A stretch of 51,971 bases of DNA from Lachnospiraceae bacterium (GTDB taxonomy: Bacteria > Bacillota > Clostridia > Lachnospirales > Lachnospiraceae). Within the stretch, counting starts at the first letter, position 1; the number at the start of each line of letters is the position of its first letter. This document shows positions 24,681-32,717 of this stretch, one piece after another. The translations under genes and the position numbers were made by a program. The DNA lies in contig JAMPGL010000027.1 in the NCBI GenBank assembly GCA_023663945.1, positions 1 to 51,971 on the forward strand, read 5' to 3'. The notes under the pieces were generated by a model, which was not told the DNA's origin, searched no databases, and saw only the letters and a list, made by a program, of their open reading frames with translations.

Positions 24681-27600
24681 TTGACGGAAATTATAGAGAA
24701 AAGAGTGTGCGGTGACAGGCTTCTTTTGGTCTTTGGTCAAAAAGCCTGTGCAAGAAGGCGGCTCGTTACCTGTTCGGAAGGGGAATGTTGTTTTTATTTT
24801 TCGGCGGACGAGCTTATGCTGAAGGAGGCGGTAAGGCTTCCAATTATTCAAAGGGAAGGAATGTATTTCCTTGGAGAAGAAAAATTTTATGAAGAACAGC
24901 CCTTTTATTATGATACTCCGGGCAGGGAAAAGCTGATGCTGATTCTGACCAAAAGGCTGGCGCAGGCAGAGCGTGCAGGCAGATTGTGGATTTCAAGGAG
25001 TGAAGTCTGCCGGATTGGAAATGCTTACAAGAATCGTGTTTTTTATGATTGCCGCAGTCTGGTTGGAGCAGAGACAGCAGAGCTTCGTTTTGCAGATGGG
25101 TGTTATCAGATTTGTCCACGGGCAGAAGAGGGAATTTATCTTAATGGAAAGAAGCTGAACGGGGAAAAGGTGCTTTCGGATGGGGATCAGATTGATATTT
25201 ATGGTCTTCATTTACAGCTGTGCGGTGAACTGTTTTTGTGCGTGTGCTTTGCAGGAGCGGTGCGGGTCGCGGGCGAGGGCGCGGGATTTAAAGAGGCGTA
25301 CCGCCGGGGCGTCATGCTCGGTCTTGTGCCGGTCTCAGGGGAAAGAGTCATAGAGCGGAAGTGGGAGGAGGAGCAGAAACTTTATACCAAAGAAAAGGAA
25401 ATCCTGACGCCCAGACAGAGATCCGGCAGAGAGGGAACGCCCTTTCTGTTAAGCATCGGACCGTCTGTAACCATGGTGCTTCCTATGTTTTTTATGGCAA
25501 TGGCAGGAAGCCGGATTATGAATCAGGGAAGCAGTTTTTATCTCTTATCCTTGGTAATGGGCGTGTGCAGCGCAGCATTAGCGTTGTTCTGGGGAATAGT
25601 CAATTATGGTTACAAAAAGTATACGGAACACCGGATGGAAAAGCAGCGAATCATGCAGTACAGGGAGTATCTGATGCGTATGAGGGAGGAGCTTACAGGG
25701 CTTATGGAGCACAACCGAAAGGTGCTGGAAGCCCGCTATCCGCCTGCATCAAGCTTTTTGCAAACCGAAAGACCGGGAGTTTATTGGAACCGGTATTACA
25801 GGCAGAAGGACTTTTTGTTCCTGCGTTTAGGGACGGGAAGCACCGATTCCCATATTCCGGTAAAGCTTGCCCGGCAGTCGGGGGATATTGTTCCGGACAG
25901 GCTCTATCAGGAGGGAGGCAGTCTTGCCGAGGAGTTTCAAAAGGAGGACGCGGTTCCCTTAGGCATTGACTTTTTTGATACCAGACAGTTAGGGGTAGAG
26001 GCGGATACAGACCAAAAAGAGGATTTTGAGATTTTATACGGGCTGTTGGTACAGCTTGCGGCGTGTCACTGCTATACGGAAGTAAAGGCAGTCTGCTTTT
26101 ATGACAAAGCCAAGATTTGGCAGATGCGGTTTGCACAGTGCATCCGGTGGATGCCCCACCTCTGGTCGGCAGACCGGAGAACCAGATTCCTAGCAGGCGA
26201 TGAAAAGGAAAGCGGAGAGATTATTCCGGCGTTACTGACAGAGCTGGAAAAGGAGCAGGCGGACGGGGACAGAAGGATTCCATGGTATTTGGTGCTTGTG
26301 CTGAACCCGGAGCTGGTGCAGGGGGAAACGCTTTACAGTTATCTGACGGAAAAGGGAGGGAAGTATCCCGTCAGCACTGTTTTTGTGGGAAAGGAAAAGG
26401 AAGCTCTTCCCAAGAGCTGTCTTAAGTATCTGACCCGCAAAGGCGGAGAGGCAGTCATCAGCAAGGAGGATGGAGAAATCAGCATTCAGCCCATAGTCTT
26501 AGAAAAAGCATCGGAGGCGCAGGCAGAGGATTATTTCAGAGGAATCGCAGGGCTTAAGGTCAGGGAAACCGGGATGGAGGAGCGGATTCCCGAACAGGCG
26601 GACTTTTTGGGGTTATATGGGTGCAGTAATGTGAGACAGCTTGAAATTCTCCGCAGGTGGGAGGCGAATAATCCGGAAAAACGGCTGAAAGTCCCGGTGG
26701 GACGCGGGGCAGGGGGAAAGCTGGTGAGTCTGGACATTCACGAAAAGTTTCACGGACCCCACGGACTGATTGCCGGGACAACGGGGTTTGGCAAAAGTGA
26801 GTTAATCTTGACGTTTCTGCTTTCTATAGCGGTGAATTTTGCACCGGAGGATGTTAACTTTTTTATGATCGATTACAAGGGAGGCGGCACCGGAAACGTG
26901 CTCCTTGGTCTTCCCCATTGTGCGGGAGTCATATCCAATCTTTCTGGGAAACAGATCAAACGTGCCATGTCGGCAATTACAAGTGAAAATAAGCGCAGGC
27001 AGAAGCTTTTAGGTCAGTATGGCGTAAACCATATTGATGCCTATACCAGACTCTACAGGGAGGGCAGGGCAGCAGAGCCCATGCCCCATCTGATTCTGGT
27101 GGTGGATGAATTTGCCCAGCTCAGAAAGGAGGAGCCGGAGTTTATGCAGGAGATTATTTCCCTGTCACAGGTGGGACGGAGTCTGGGAATCCATTTGATT
27201 CTGGCGACTCAAAAACCGGCGGGAACGGTGGATGACCGTATTTGGAGCAACGCGCGTTTTCATCTCTGCCTAAAGGTGCAGGATCGGCAGGACAGCATGG
27301 ATATGCTTCACAACGGCGATGCGGCGCTTTTGACCGCACCCGGACAATGTTATCTGCAAATCGGAAGTCATGAATATTATGAATTATTTCAAACCGGGTA
27401 CTGTGGGGAAGTCTATCGGGAGGAAACGGAAACGCAAAAGAGTACGGAGCTGGTGGAACAGACGGGCAGGCGGATTTGCCTGAAGGGAGAAGAGGAGGAG
27501 CGGAAGGAAAGCCAGCTGGAAGCAGTGATTAGTTATGTAAACCAAATAGCAGAGCGTCAGGAGCGGGCACAGGCAAAGCCGCTCTGGATGCCGGAACTGC

Positions 27601-29210
27601 CCGAAAGGATTTCTTTTGCGGAGCTTGCAGGGCTTCGGCAAAAAGAAAAGGAGGCGGAGAAAGCAGGAGGAGTGGAGATTCTTCTAGGAGTGTGCGACGA
27701 CCCGGAAAATCAAAGGCAGTTTCCCTTTTCTTATTTTCCGGAGCAGATGGGGCATTTGATTCTGTGCGGAGGTCCGCAGTCAGGAAAATCAGGATTCATG
27801 CAGATGATTTTTTGGCAGCTTTTATTGAGGGGAGCGGAAGAGGAAATTTGTGTGCTGGGAGCGGACATGAGCCAAAGAAGCATGAAGAAGTTTGCCGGTA
27901 TGCTGAATGTGCTGGGAGTGCTTTTGGAAAAAGAAGATAAAGATATCTTTTTTTATCACTTGGAACGATTATTCCAGCAGAAAAAAGAGGCGTCCGCCGG
28001 AGAGGGTGCAGGATTACCGGCAGTGTTTTTGCTGATTGATAATTTTGCCGCATTGTACGGAGTTTTGGATGAGGGACAGCAGGAGTTACTCTTAAAGCTT
28101 GCAAGAGAGGGGATGGGATATGGGATTTACTTAATTATGTCCGCATCCTCCCCGGCGGAAATTCCGGGACGGATTTATGAAAAGGTCAAAACCACTTTGG
28201 CGCTGGCAATGAGCGACCGCTTTGCCTATGGGGATATATTGCGCAAGTACCATATGGACGTGCTCCCGAAGGACAACACGCCGGGAAGAGGGCTTTGCAG
28301 GCAGGGGGAGCGGATTTTGGAGTTTCAGGGAGCGTATTGGGAGGAAACTGCGCAGGATTTTGAACGGCTTAGGACGGCGGAGAAGCTTAGGGAAGCAGAA
28401 CAGACCGGAACAGCAGAACAGACCGGAACAGCAGAGCAGACCAGAACAGCAGAGCAGACCGGAACAGCAGAGCAGACCGAAACAGCAGAGCAGACCAGAA
28501 CAGCAGAGCAGACCGGAACAGCAAAGCAGACCGGAACAAGGAAATTCACGCTGGCTCCTTTCCCGCATTTGCCGAAACCAGCAGATTATGAACAGATGCG
28601 GAAGGATTACTGCTGGAAAAAAGACAGGATTCCTCTTGGATATTCCCTTACCGATGGCAGAATCAGGGAGTTAGAGCTGGATCAGACTCATGTGTTTCTT
28701 TTGTCCTGCGGTCAGAAGCTTCATGGACAGAGGTTCCTTGCAAACATGGAGCAAAGCCTTCTAACTCTTGGAAAGGAGGTAGTGTGGGTAAATAAGGATG
28801 AGTGCCTCTTCATTCACAGGCAGGCAAAGGCGGGAACATGCTTTTTGACTGCGGATCTTGCTGAGGTGATAGAACAGATTAACAGGGCGGATGAGGAACG
28901 CAGTGAGAGAATGCTCTTTTGGCAGGCTCTTGCGGAGGGCAGAGCACAGGGATGTTTTCTGGCAGGAGCATACAATTTTATGCAGGATTCCCGCCTGATG
29001 GCGGAACCGATTTTCCGGGAGATTTCCGCCCATCAAGAGGGAATCCATTTAGGCGGCAATGGCGGGGCGCAGAGGGTCTTTTCTTTTGAAGACCTTGGAT
29101 ACGCCCGGCTGAACAGACGGGAGGCGGAAAATACGGGGTATTGGAAGCAGGGACCCTATTCTCAGACGGAGAGGCTTTTGATTCCCGGCATTTTGGAGGA
29201 AGAGAGATGA
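24681..29210 (+). CDS. essC: EssC-type type VIIb secretion ATPase
   Basis: The 1509-residue protein is the FtsK/SpoIIIE-family motor of Gram-positive type VII secretion. In order it has an N-terminal region with an FHA-like fold (about 95-180), two membrane helices near 255-310, and a first ATPase domain with Walker A GTTGFGKSE (about 698). A second has Walker A GGPQSGKSG (about 1028). A third lacks a Walker A (LLSCGQKLHGQRF, about 1335), as is common for the distal domain. Between the second and third lie eight AEQT-x-T hexapeptide repeats. The start is TTG 24681, six bases after CAGGAGGG; no ATG fits as well. Its stop overlaps the EsaB-like start as ATGA. It powers export of the WXG100 and lipase-like proteins encoded downstream. 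Confidence 0.93.
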   Translation: MTEIIEKRVCGDRLLLVFGQKACARRRLVTCSEGECCFYFSADELMLKEAVRLPIIQREGMYFLGEEKFYEEQPFYYDTPGREKLMLILTKRLAQAERAGRLWISRSEVCRIGNAYKNRVFYDCRSLVGAETAELRFADGCYQICPRAEEGIYLNGKKLNGEKVLSDGDQIDIYGLHLQLCGELFLCVCFAGAVRVAGEGAGFKEAYRRGVMLGLVPVSGERVIERKWEEEQKLYTKEKEILTPRQRSGREGTPFLLSIGPSVTMVLPMFFMAMAGSRIMNQGSSFYLLSLVMGVCSAALALFWGIVNYGYKKYTEHRMEKQRIMQYREYLMRMREELTGLMEHNRKVLEARYPPASSFLQTERPGVYWNRYYRQKDFLFLRLGTGSTDSHIPVKLARQSGDIVPDRLYQEGGSLAEEFQKEDAVPLGIDFFDTRQLGVEADTDQKEDFEILYGLLVQLAACHCYTEVKAVCFYDKAKIWQMRFAQCIRWMPHLWSADRRTRFLAGDEKESGEIIPALLTELEKEQADGDRRIPWYLVLVLNPELVQGETLYSYLTEKGGKYPVSTVFVGKEKEALPKSCLKYLTRKGGEAVISKEDGEISIQPIVLEKASEAQAEDYFRGIAGLKVRETGMEERIPEQADFLGLYGCSNVRQLEILRRWEANNPEKRLKVPVGRGAGGKLVSLDIHEKFHGPHGLIAGTTGFGKSELILTFLLSIAVNFAPEDVNFFMIDYKGGGTGNVLLGLPHCAGVISNLSGKQIKRAMSAITSENKRRQKLLGQYGVNHIDAYTRLYREGRAAEPMPHLILVVDEFAQLRKEEPEFMQEIISLSQVGRSLGIHLILATQKPAGTVDDRIWSNARFHLCLKVQDRQDSMDMLHNGDAALLTAPGQCYLQIGSHEYYELFQTGYCGEVYREETETQKSTELVEQTGRRICLKGEEEERKESQLEAVISYVNQIAERQERAQAKPLWMPELPERISFAELAGLRQKEKEAEKAGGVEILLGVCDDPENQRQFPFSYFPEQMGHLILCGGPQSGKSGFMQMIFWQLLLRGAEEEICVLGADMSQRSMKKFAGMLNVLGVLLEKEDKDIFFYHLERLFQQKKEASAGEGAGLPAVFLLIDNFAALYGVLDEGQQELLLKLAREGMGYGIYLIMSASSPAEIPGRIYEKVKTTLALAMSDRFAYGDILRKYHMDVLPKDNTPGRGLCRQGERILEFQGAYWEETAQDFERLRTAEKLREAEQTGTAEQTGTAEQTRTAEQTGTAEQTETAEQTRTAEQTGTAKQTGTRKFTLAPFPHLPKPADYEQMRKDYCWKKDRIPLGYSLTDGRIRELELDQTHVFLLSCGQKLHGQRFLANMEQSLLTLGKEVVWVNKDECLFIHRQAKAGTCFLTADLAEVIEQINRADEERSERMLFWQALAEGRAQGCFLAGAYNFMQDSRLMAEPIFREISAHQEGIHLGGNGGAQRVFSFEDLGYARLNRREAENTGYWKQGPYSQTERLLIPGILEEER
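28395..28538 (+). repeat. 18-bp minisatellite inside essC (8 units)
   Basis: Eight in-frame 18-base units encode AEQTGT with R or E at the fifth residue in some copies (residues 1239-1286 of EssC). Near-identical DNA copies indicate recent expansion and probable length variation between strains. No spacers are present, so it is not CRISPR. Confidence 0.95.
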
Positions 29211-29452
29211 TTTTGATTGAGGTGTGCGTACCAGCGTTAGATGAGAGCTATGATTTTGAGTGCGATGAAAAGACGGCGGTAGAAACGCTGGTTGAGGAGA
29301 TAATTTCGCTGATAGAGGAAAAGGAAAAAATCCCGTGCAGGGAACGGGAGGGACGCTGCCTGTATGTGTCGGGCCAGGGACGATTTTTGAAAGGAGAGGA
29401 GGGGATGGAAAAACAGGGGATTAACAGCGGCGACAAATTAATCTTAGTATAG
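29207..29452 (+). CDS. esaB: EsaB/YukD-like ubiquitin-fold protein
   Basis: An 81-residue acidic protein with the beta-grasp layout of YukD/EsaB, the small ubiquitin-like component of type VIIb secretion. It has a first strand MILIEVCVP, a helix TAVETLVEEIISLIEE, and the terminal strand ending GDKLILV. The ATG overlaps the essC stop (ATGA), so translation is coupled. In other systems this protein is cytoplasmic and needed for secretion or its regulation. Its position directly after essC, and the WXG100 genes that follow, support the assignment more than sequence identity does. Confidence 0.8.
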   Translation: MILIEVCVPALDESYDFECDEKTAVETLVEEIISLIEEKEKIPCREREGRCLYVSGQGRFLKGEEGMEKQGINSGDKLILV

Positions 29453-29505
29453 GAAGGTTATGAGATTTAGGCAAAGGTACGGACAAAAGCGAAAGGAGGG
29501 AACCG

Positions 29506-29808
29506 ATGGCGGAGCTTCAAATAAGGCTTTATTCCGCAGGATTATCGGGAGCGGTGGAGGGGCTGGAACAGAGCCTTACCGGCGTAAGGGATAAGTTAGA
29601 TATTCTGGAAGAGCAGGGGGAGGCGCTTATGGCTTATTGGGAGGGACCCGCAGGCAGACAGTGGAATGAGGAGCTTAAAGTTCTGCTGAACCGGATGTGG
29701 GAGTATCTGGAGGGATTGGTTCAATTGACCGAAGCGGTTAATCAAATAGCCGTGTTGCTGGCAGAAACGGAGAAAAATAACGAGTCTCTGGTCAATCAAT
29801 TATATTGA
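29506..29808 (+). CDS. WXG100-like secreted protein (WEG)
   Basis: A 100-residue helical-hairpin protein of the WXG100 (ESAT-6) superfamily. The central turn carries AYWEGPAGRQW (W near residue 45), flanked by two long amphipathic helices rich in Leu, Glu and Gln. The length and lack of a signal peptide fit type VII substrates. AAAGGAGGG precedes ATG 29506. The C terminus ends ESLVNQLY without a clear YxxxD/E export motif. It is the first of five small genes between esaB and the lipase-like gene and is probably a secreted partner or chaperone for the locus. Confidence 0.8.
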   Translation: MAELQIRLYSAGLSGAVEGLEQSLTGVRDKLDILEEQGEALMAYWEGPAGRQWNEELKVLLNRMWEYLEGLVQLTEAVNQIAVLLAETEKNNESLVNQLY

Positions 29809-29837
29809 GCAAATCAGTCGATGGATAAGGAGAGGGA

Positions 29838-30134
29838 ATGAAGGAGCAGATAAAAGTCAATACCGGAACGCTGAAAGAAAAGTGTGAAGAATGGCTGGAA
29901 ACGGCGGAGACGGCAAAAAAGAATCTGGCAGATGCCGAGACCATCATGGAAGGGCTGCAGGCAAGCTTCTGCTCGGAAGCGGCATCCAGGATTCAAAAGG
30001 CATTTGAACAACTGACAGACAGAGGATTACGGCAGATAGAATCCATCTGCGGTCATTTATGCAAGCTTATAGAGATAGCGGAAGGTTATGAGGAGGCGGA
30101 AAAAGAAAATGAATTGGTCAGCACAGACAATTGA
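29838..30134 (+). CDS. WXG100-like helical protein without the WxG turn
   Basis: A 98-residue, entirely helical protein of WXG100 size. Two long helices are joined at QASFCSEAASRI, where Phe-Cys-Ser replaces the usual Trp-x-Gly. The C-terminal IEIAEGYEEAEKEN resembles the YxxxE export tail of this family. AGAGGG precedes the ATG. The 3' end overlaps the next gene by 26 bases in another frame. It is probably a partner subunit for a WxG protein or for the lipase-like effector, as such divergent members are in other type VII loci; direct evidence is lacking. Confidence 0.7.
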   Translation: MKEQIKVNTGTLKEKCEEWLETAETAKKNLADAETIMEGLQASFCSEAASRIQKAFEQLTDRGLRQIESICGHLCKLIEIAEGYEEAEKENELVSTDN

Positions 30135-30423
30135 GATGCATTTTCAGGAAATCCAATCTTTGACGGACAAAATGAAATCTTTATCGGAAGCCTTAAGCGG
30201 AATTGGGAAGGAGACCATTCCGGATGCGGTGTGTGCGGTAAAAAGGGGGTGGAACAGTGAAAGTGGTAAAAGGCTTATGGAGAGGGAGTTAAAATTAGGA
30301 ATGCAGATCAGGGAGGAGGCGGAAAGGCTTTCCCGTCTGTCCAAGGAGACTCAAAAGCAGGCGGAAGAAATGTACCGGGCAGAGCAGGCAAATTCCCGGC
30401 TTGCATCGGTACGGAGTTATTAA
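30109..30423 (+). CDS. WXG100-like helical protein (WNS)
   Basis: A 104-residue helical-hairpin protein. The turn contains KRGWNSESGKRL (W near residue 44), so the third motif position is Ser rather than Gly. I start it at ATG 30109, nine bases after GAGGAGG inside the previous gene, giving a 26-base overlap that suggests coupled translation and a heterodimer with the protein before it. The tail EEMYRAEQANSRLASVRSY carries a Y-x3-E/Q-like export signal. No signal peptide or membrane segment. Confidence 0.72.
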   Translation: MNWSAQTIEMHFQEIQSLTDKMKSLSEALSGIGKETIPDAVCAVKRGWNSESGKRLMERELKLGMQIREEAERLSRLSKETQKQAEEMYRAEQANSRLASVRSY

Positions 30424-30541
30424 AATATAGAAATTTGAAGGTGATGAAAAGAAGTTTGAAAGAGATGAAAGAAAATTTGAAAGTGATTCATACCGTAAAC
30501 GACATAACAAATTGTGCTTTATATTAAGGAAGGAGAAAAAT

Positions 30542-30841
30542 ATGGCATTTTTTCAGGTTACATCAGCGGAACTTAGAAACAAGGCATCACGCCTGCAGGA
30601 TTTGAATGTCCAGTTCAAGGCAAAAGCGTCGGAATTGGGGGAAAAGGAAAACTCTCTCTGCAGCATGTGGGAGGGGGAAGCAAAAACTGCGTTCCACCAG
30701 GCTTTTATGAGAGACAGCCAGCAGATGGACGCTTTTTACCAATTGATCGGGCAGTATGTGCAGGCACTTTTGGAAATCGCAGCCAGATATGAAGAGGCGG
30801 AGGCAAGAAACAGGGAAATCGCCTCGGCAAGAAAATATTAA
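30542..30841 (+). CDS. WXG100 family protein (WEG)
   Basis: A 99-residue WXG100 protein close to EsxA-type sequences. CSMWEGEAKTAFHQAFMRD forms the turn and start of helix 2 (W near residue 42), and the tail IAARYEEAEARNREIA carries the YxxxE-type export motif. AAGGAAGGAG precedes ATG 30542 by seven bases; the in-frame codons upstream are excluded for lack of a site. It is a probable secreted structural substrate of the EssC system. The 118-base gap before it has no gene; it contains GA-rich sequence with no clear promoter. Confidence 0.88.
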   Translation: MAFFQVTSAELRNKASRLQDLNVQFKAKASELGEKENSLCSMWEGEAKTAFHQAFMRDSQQMDAFYQLIGQYVQALLEIAARYEEAEARNREIASARKY

Positions 30842-30865
30842 TTTGTGCAGAGAAAGGAGAAGACT

Positions 30866-31180
30866 ATGGAAGGTATTTTAAAGGTTACGCCCGAAAAGCT
30901 CATTCAGACATCAGGAGAATTTGCAGATGCGGGAGGACAGATGAAAAATCTTACGGGAGAAATGATGTCCTTAGTGCAGGGCATGAAAGGAGTATGGCAG
31001 GGGGAGGCGGCATCCGCTTACAGCGGAAAGTTCAATTCCTTACAGACGGATATGGACAAGCTCTGCCGGATGGTTCAGGAGCATGTGAATGACCTTCAGG
31101 AGATGGCGTCACATTATCAAAAGGCGGAGCTCGGCAATTCGGATCAGAGCAATGCATTAAACAGCGGCGTGATCGCGTAG
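30866..31180 (+). CDS. WXG100 family protein (WQG)
   Basis: A 104-residue WXG100 protein. The turn is MKGVWQGEAASAYSGKF (W near residue 46) and the tail MASHYQKAELGN gives Y-x3-E. AGAAAGGAG precedes ATG 30866. The order of two canonical WXG genes just before a large effector-like gene is the arrangement seen in other type VIIb substrate modules, where small helical partners bind the effector's targeting domain. It lies 82 bases before the lipase-like start; that gap holds a 40-base tandem duplication. Confidence 0.88.
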   Translation: MEGILKVTPEKLIQTSGEFADAGGQMKNLTGEMMSLVQGMKGVWQGEAASAYSGKFNSLQTDMDKLCRMVQEHVNDLQEMASHYQKAELGNSDQSNALNSGVIA

Positions 31181-31183
31181 CAG

Positions 31184-31273
31184 GTAAGTATTTTACGGAG
31201 GCGGAAAGGGGCAGATTTGCAGATGGAACAGATTTCAGAGGCGGAAAGGGGCGGATTTGCAGATGGAACAGAT
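31184..31273 (+). repeat. 40-bp tandem duplication over the lipase gene start
   Basis: The segment beginning GAGGCGGAAAGGGGC occurs twice, 40 bases apart, differing at one base. It includes the ribosome-site region and the ATG with four following codons. The upstream ATG (31223) is therefore a copy of the real start (31263) and opens a different frame of about 32 codons. Confidence 0.9.
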
Positions 31274-32684
31274 TTCAGAGGCAGAAATCAGCATGATACT
31301 GGATACTTATATGTATCTTGACTATCAGCAGGCGGCGGAAGGAAGCAGCATCAGGGAGATTTTGACGGAATTGGAGAAATACCCGGAATATCAGGAGGGC
31401 GGCAGTCATTTTGGGGAATATACCGTGCTTAAACAGGCGGCACTGAATGACGCGGTGGGCGAATTGACCATCGGATGCCAGAGCACCGGCATGGGATATG
31501 ACCGGGGAACCGCAGCCTGCACCTTTTCCGCGCCGGATAAAAGCACGGTTTATGTGGTATACCGGGGGACGGGGGACGGAGAATGGCAGGACAACGGAAT
31601 CGGCATGACGCAGGAGATGACGACTCAGCAGGAGCGCGCCCTTCAATATTTTGAAGAGGCGGTTGAGGCCATGGGCGTAGGGGAGGAGCAGAGGCTTGTG
31701 GTCACCGGGCATTCCAAGGGAGGAAATAAGGCGCAGTTTGTGACCATGGAGACCCAGTATGCGGACAAGGTGGATGCCTGTTATTCGGTGGACGGGCAGG
31801 GCTTTTCGCAAAAAGCAATCCGAAGGTGGCAGAATAAATACGGCAAAGAGGAATTTGAGGAGCGGAGGCAGAAAATTCAGGGAATACACGGGGAAAATGA
31901 TTATGTCAGTGCGCTGGGAATCTGCATTATCGCGGCGGAAAATATCCGGTATGTGCGCTCTCCGGTGGACAAGAGCAATTTTGCAGGCTATCACGACATT
32001 AAATATTTGTTTGCAGAGCAGAAGAGCGATCCGGCAGGCGGAGAGACCATAACGTCGTTTAAGGGAAGAAAAAACCCGGATGCCCCGGGGAGGGGAACTT
32101 TAGGAGAATATGCGGCGGCGCTGTCTTCCTGGGTGATGAGGCTTCCGGAGAAGGCGCGGGACGGGTGTGCGGCTGTGATCATGCAGGTTATGGAATCCAT
32201 GGAGGGAACCAAAGACGGGATCAACGGGGAAAAGCTGACCTTTTTTGATCTGCTGGATTTTACCTTTTTGGGGATACCGCTTCTCGGAAACAGTCTGTTC
32301 ACCGGGGAAAAGGGGAGAAATCTGTTAGGCGGCATCCTGAAAAAGGAAAGCTTTACCGGGCAATTACAGGGAAATGTGAATTTAGAAATATCCCGTGAGG
32401 CGCTAATCAGCGGAGGAGGCGAGTTAGAGCAGGCGTCATGCCGCCTCTTGGATTTGACTGGTCAGGTCAAAGAAACGGCAGGAGAAATCCCTTCTTATAT
32501 GAAGGGAGGCGTGGAGCTGTACTGCCAGATGCGGGTATCGGCGGAAACCTTGGAAAACCTTGAAAAAAAGCTGAGACAGGCAGTGCAGGTACAACAGGAA
32601 ATAGAGCGCAATTACCGCAGATGGGAGGAGCAGGCGATGGAAATTGCCATGGAGGCAATTGACGTTTCCCGGCAGATTCAGTAA
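31263..32684 (+). CDS. Lipase-like candidate type VII effector
   Basis: A 473-residue protein with an N-terminal alpha/beta-hydrolase domain of the lipase class 3/Mbeg1-like kind (about 1-265) and a helical C-terminal part (about 375-473). The nucleophile elbow is VVTGHSKGGNKAQF (Ser near residue 146); VYRGTGDGEW supplies the oxyanion region; HGENDYVSALG and a later His (GYHD) may complete the triad. The C-terminal 100 residues form long helices with a WEEQA turn and resemble WXG100-type targeting domains. This order, enzyme first and targeting region last, is that of the staphylococcal type VII lipase TslA, whose partners are small helical proteins. No signal peptide. It could act on lipids of competing cells; this is inference. 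ATG 31263 is preferred over TTG 31257. Confidence 0.75.
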   Translation: MEQISEAEISMILDTYMYLDYQQAAEGSSIREILTELEKYPEYQEGGSHFGEYTVLKQAALNDAVGELTIGCQSTGMGYDRGTAACTFSAPDKSTVYVVYRGTGDGEWQDNGIGMTQEMTTQQERALQYFEEAVEAMGVGEEQRLVVTGHSKGGNKAQFVTMETQYADKVDACYSVDGQGFSQKAIRRWQNKYGKEEFEERRQKIQGIHGENDYVSALGICIIAAENIRYVRSPVDKSNFAGYHDIKYLFAEQKSDPAGGETITSFKGRKNPDAPGRGTLGEYAAALSSWVMRLPEKARDGCAAVIMQVMESMEGTKDGINGEKLTFFDLLDFTFLGIPLLGNSLFTGEKGRNLLGGILKKESFTGQLQGNVNLEISREALISGGGELEQASCRLLDLTGQVKETAGEIPSYMKGGVELYCQMRVSAETLENLEKKLRQAVQVQQEIERNYRRWEEQAMEIAMEAIDVSRQIQ

Positions 32685-32717
32685 GATTAAGAAAAACAGA
32701 TTGGGAGGAAGCGGAGT

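Noticed and set aside
28395-28538. Short regular repeats as a possible CRISPR array
   Set aside because: Units are contiguous 18-mers without spacers and stay in frame with essC; no cas genes nearby.
28131-28568. Long minus-strand frame with Cys-Cys-Ser-Gly-Leu repeats
   Set aside because: It is the antisense reading of the AEQTxT minisatellite in essC; no ribosome site or independent support.
30424-30541. Additional small gene in the gap between WXG-like genes
   Set aside because: No start codon with a ribosome site opens a plausible frame; the sequence is GA-rich spacer.
31223-31321. 32-codon frame from the upstream duplicated ATG as a real small gene
   Set aside because: It is a by-product of the 40-bp duplication and encodes nothing recognisable; kept only as a possible expression effect.
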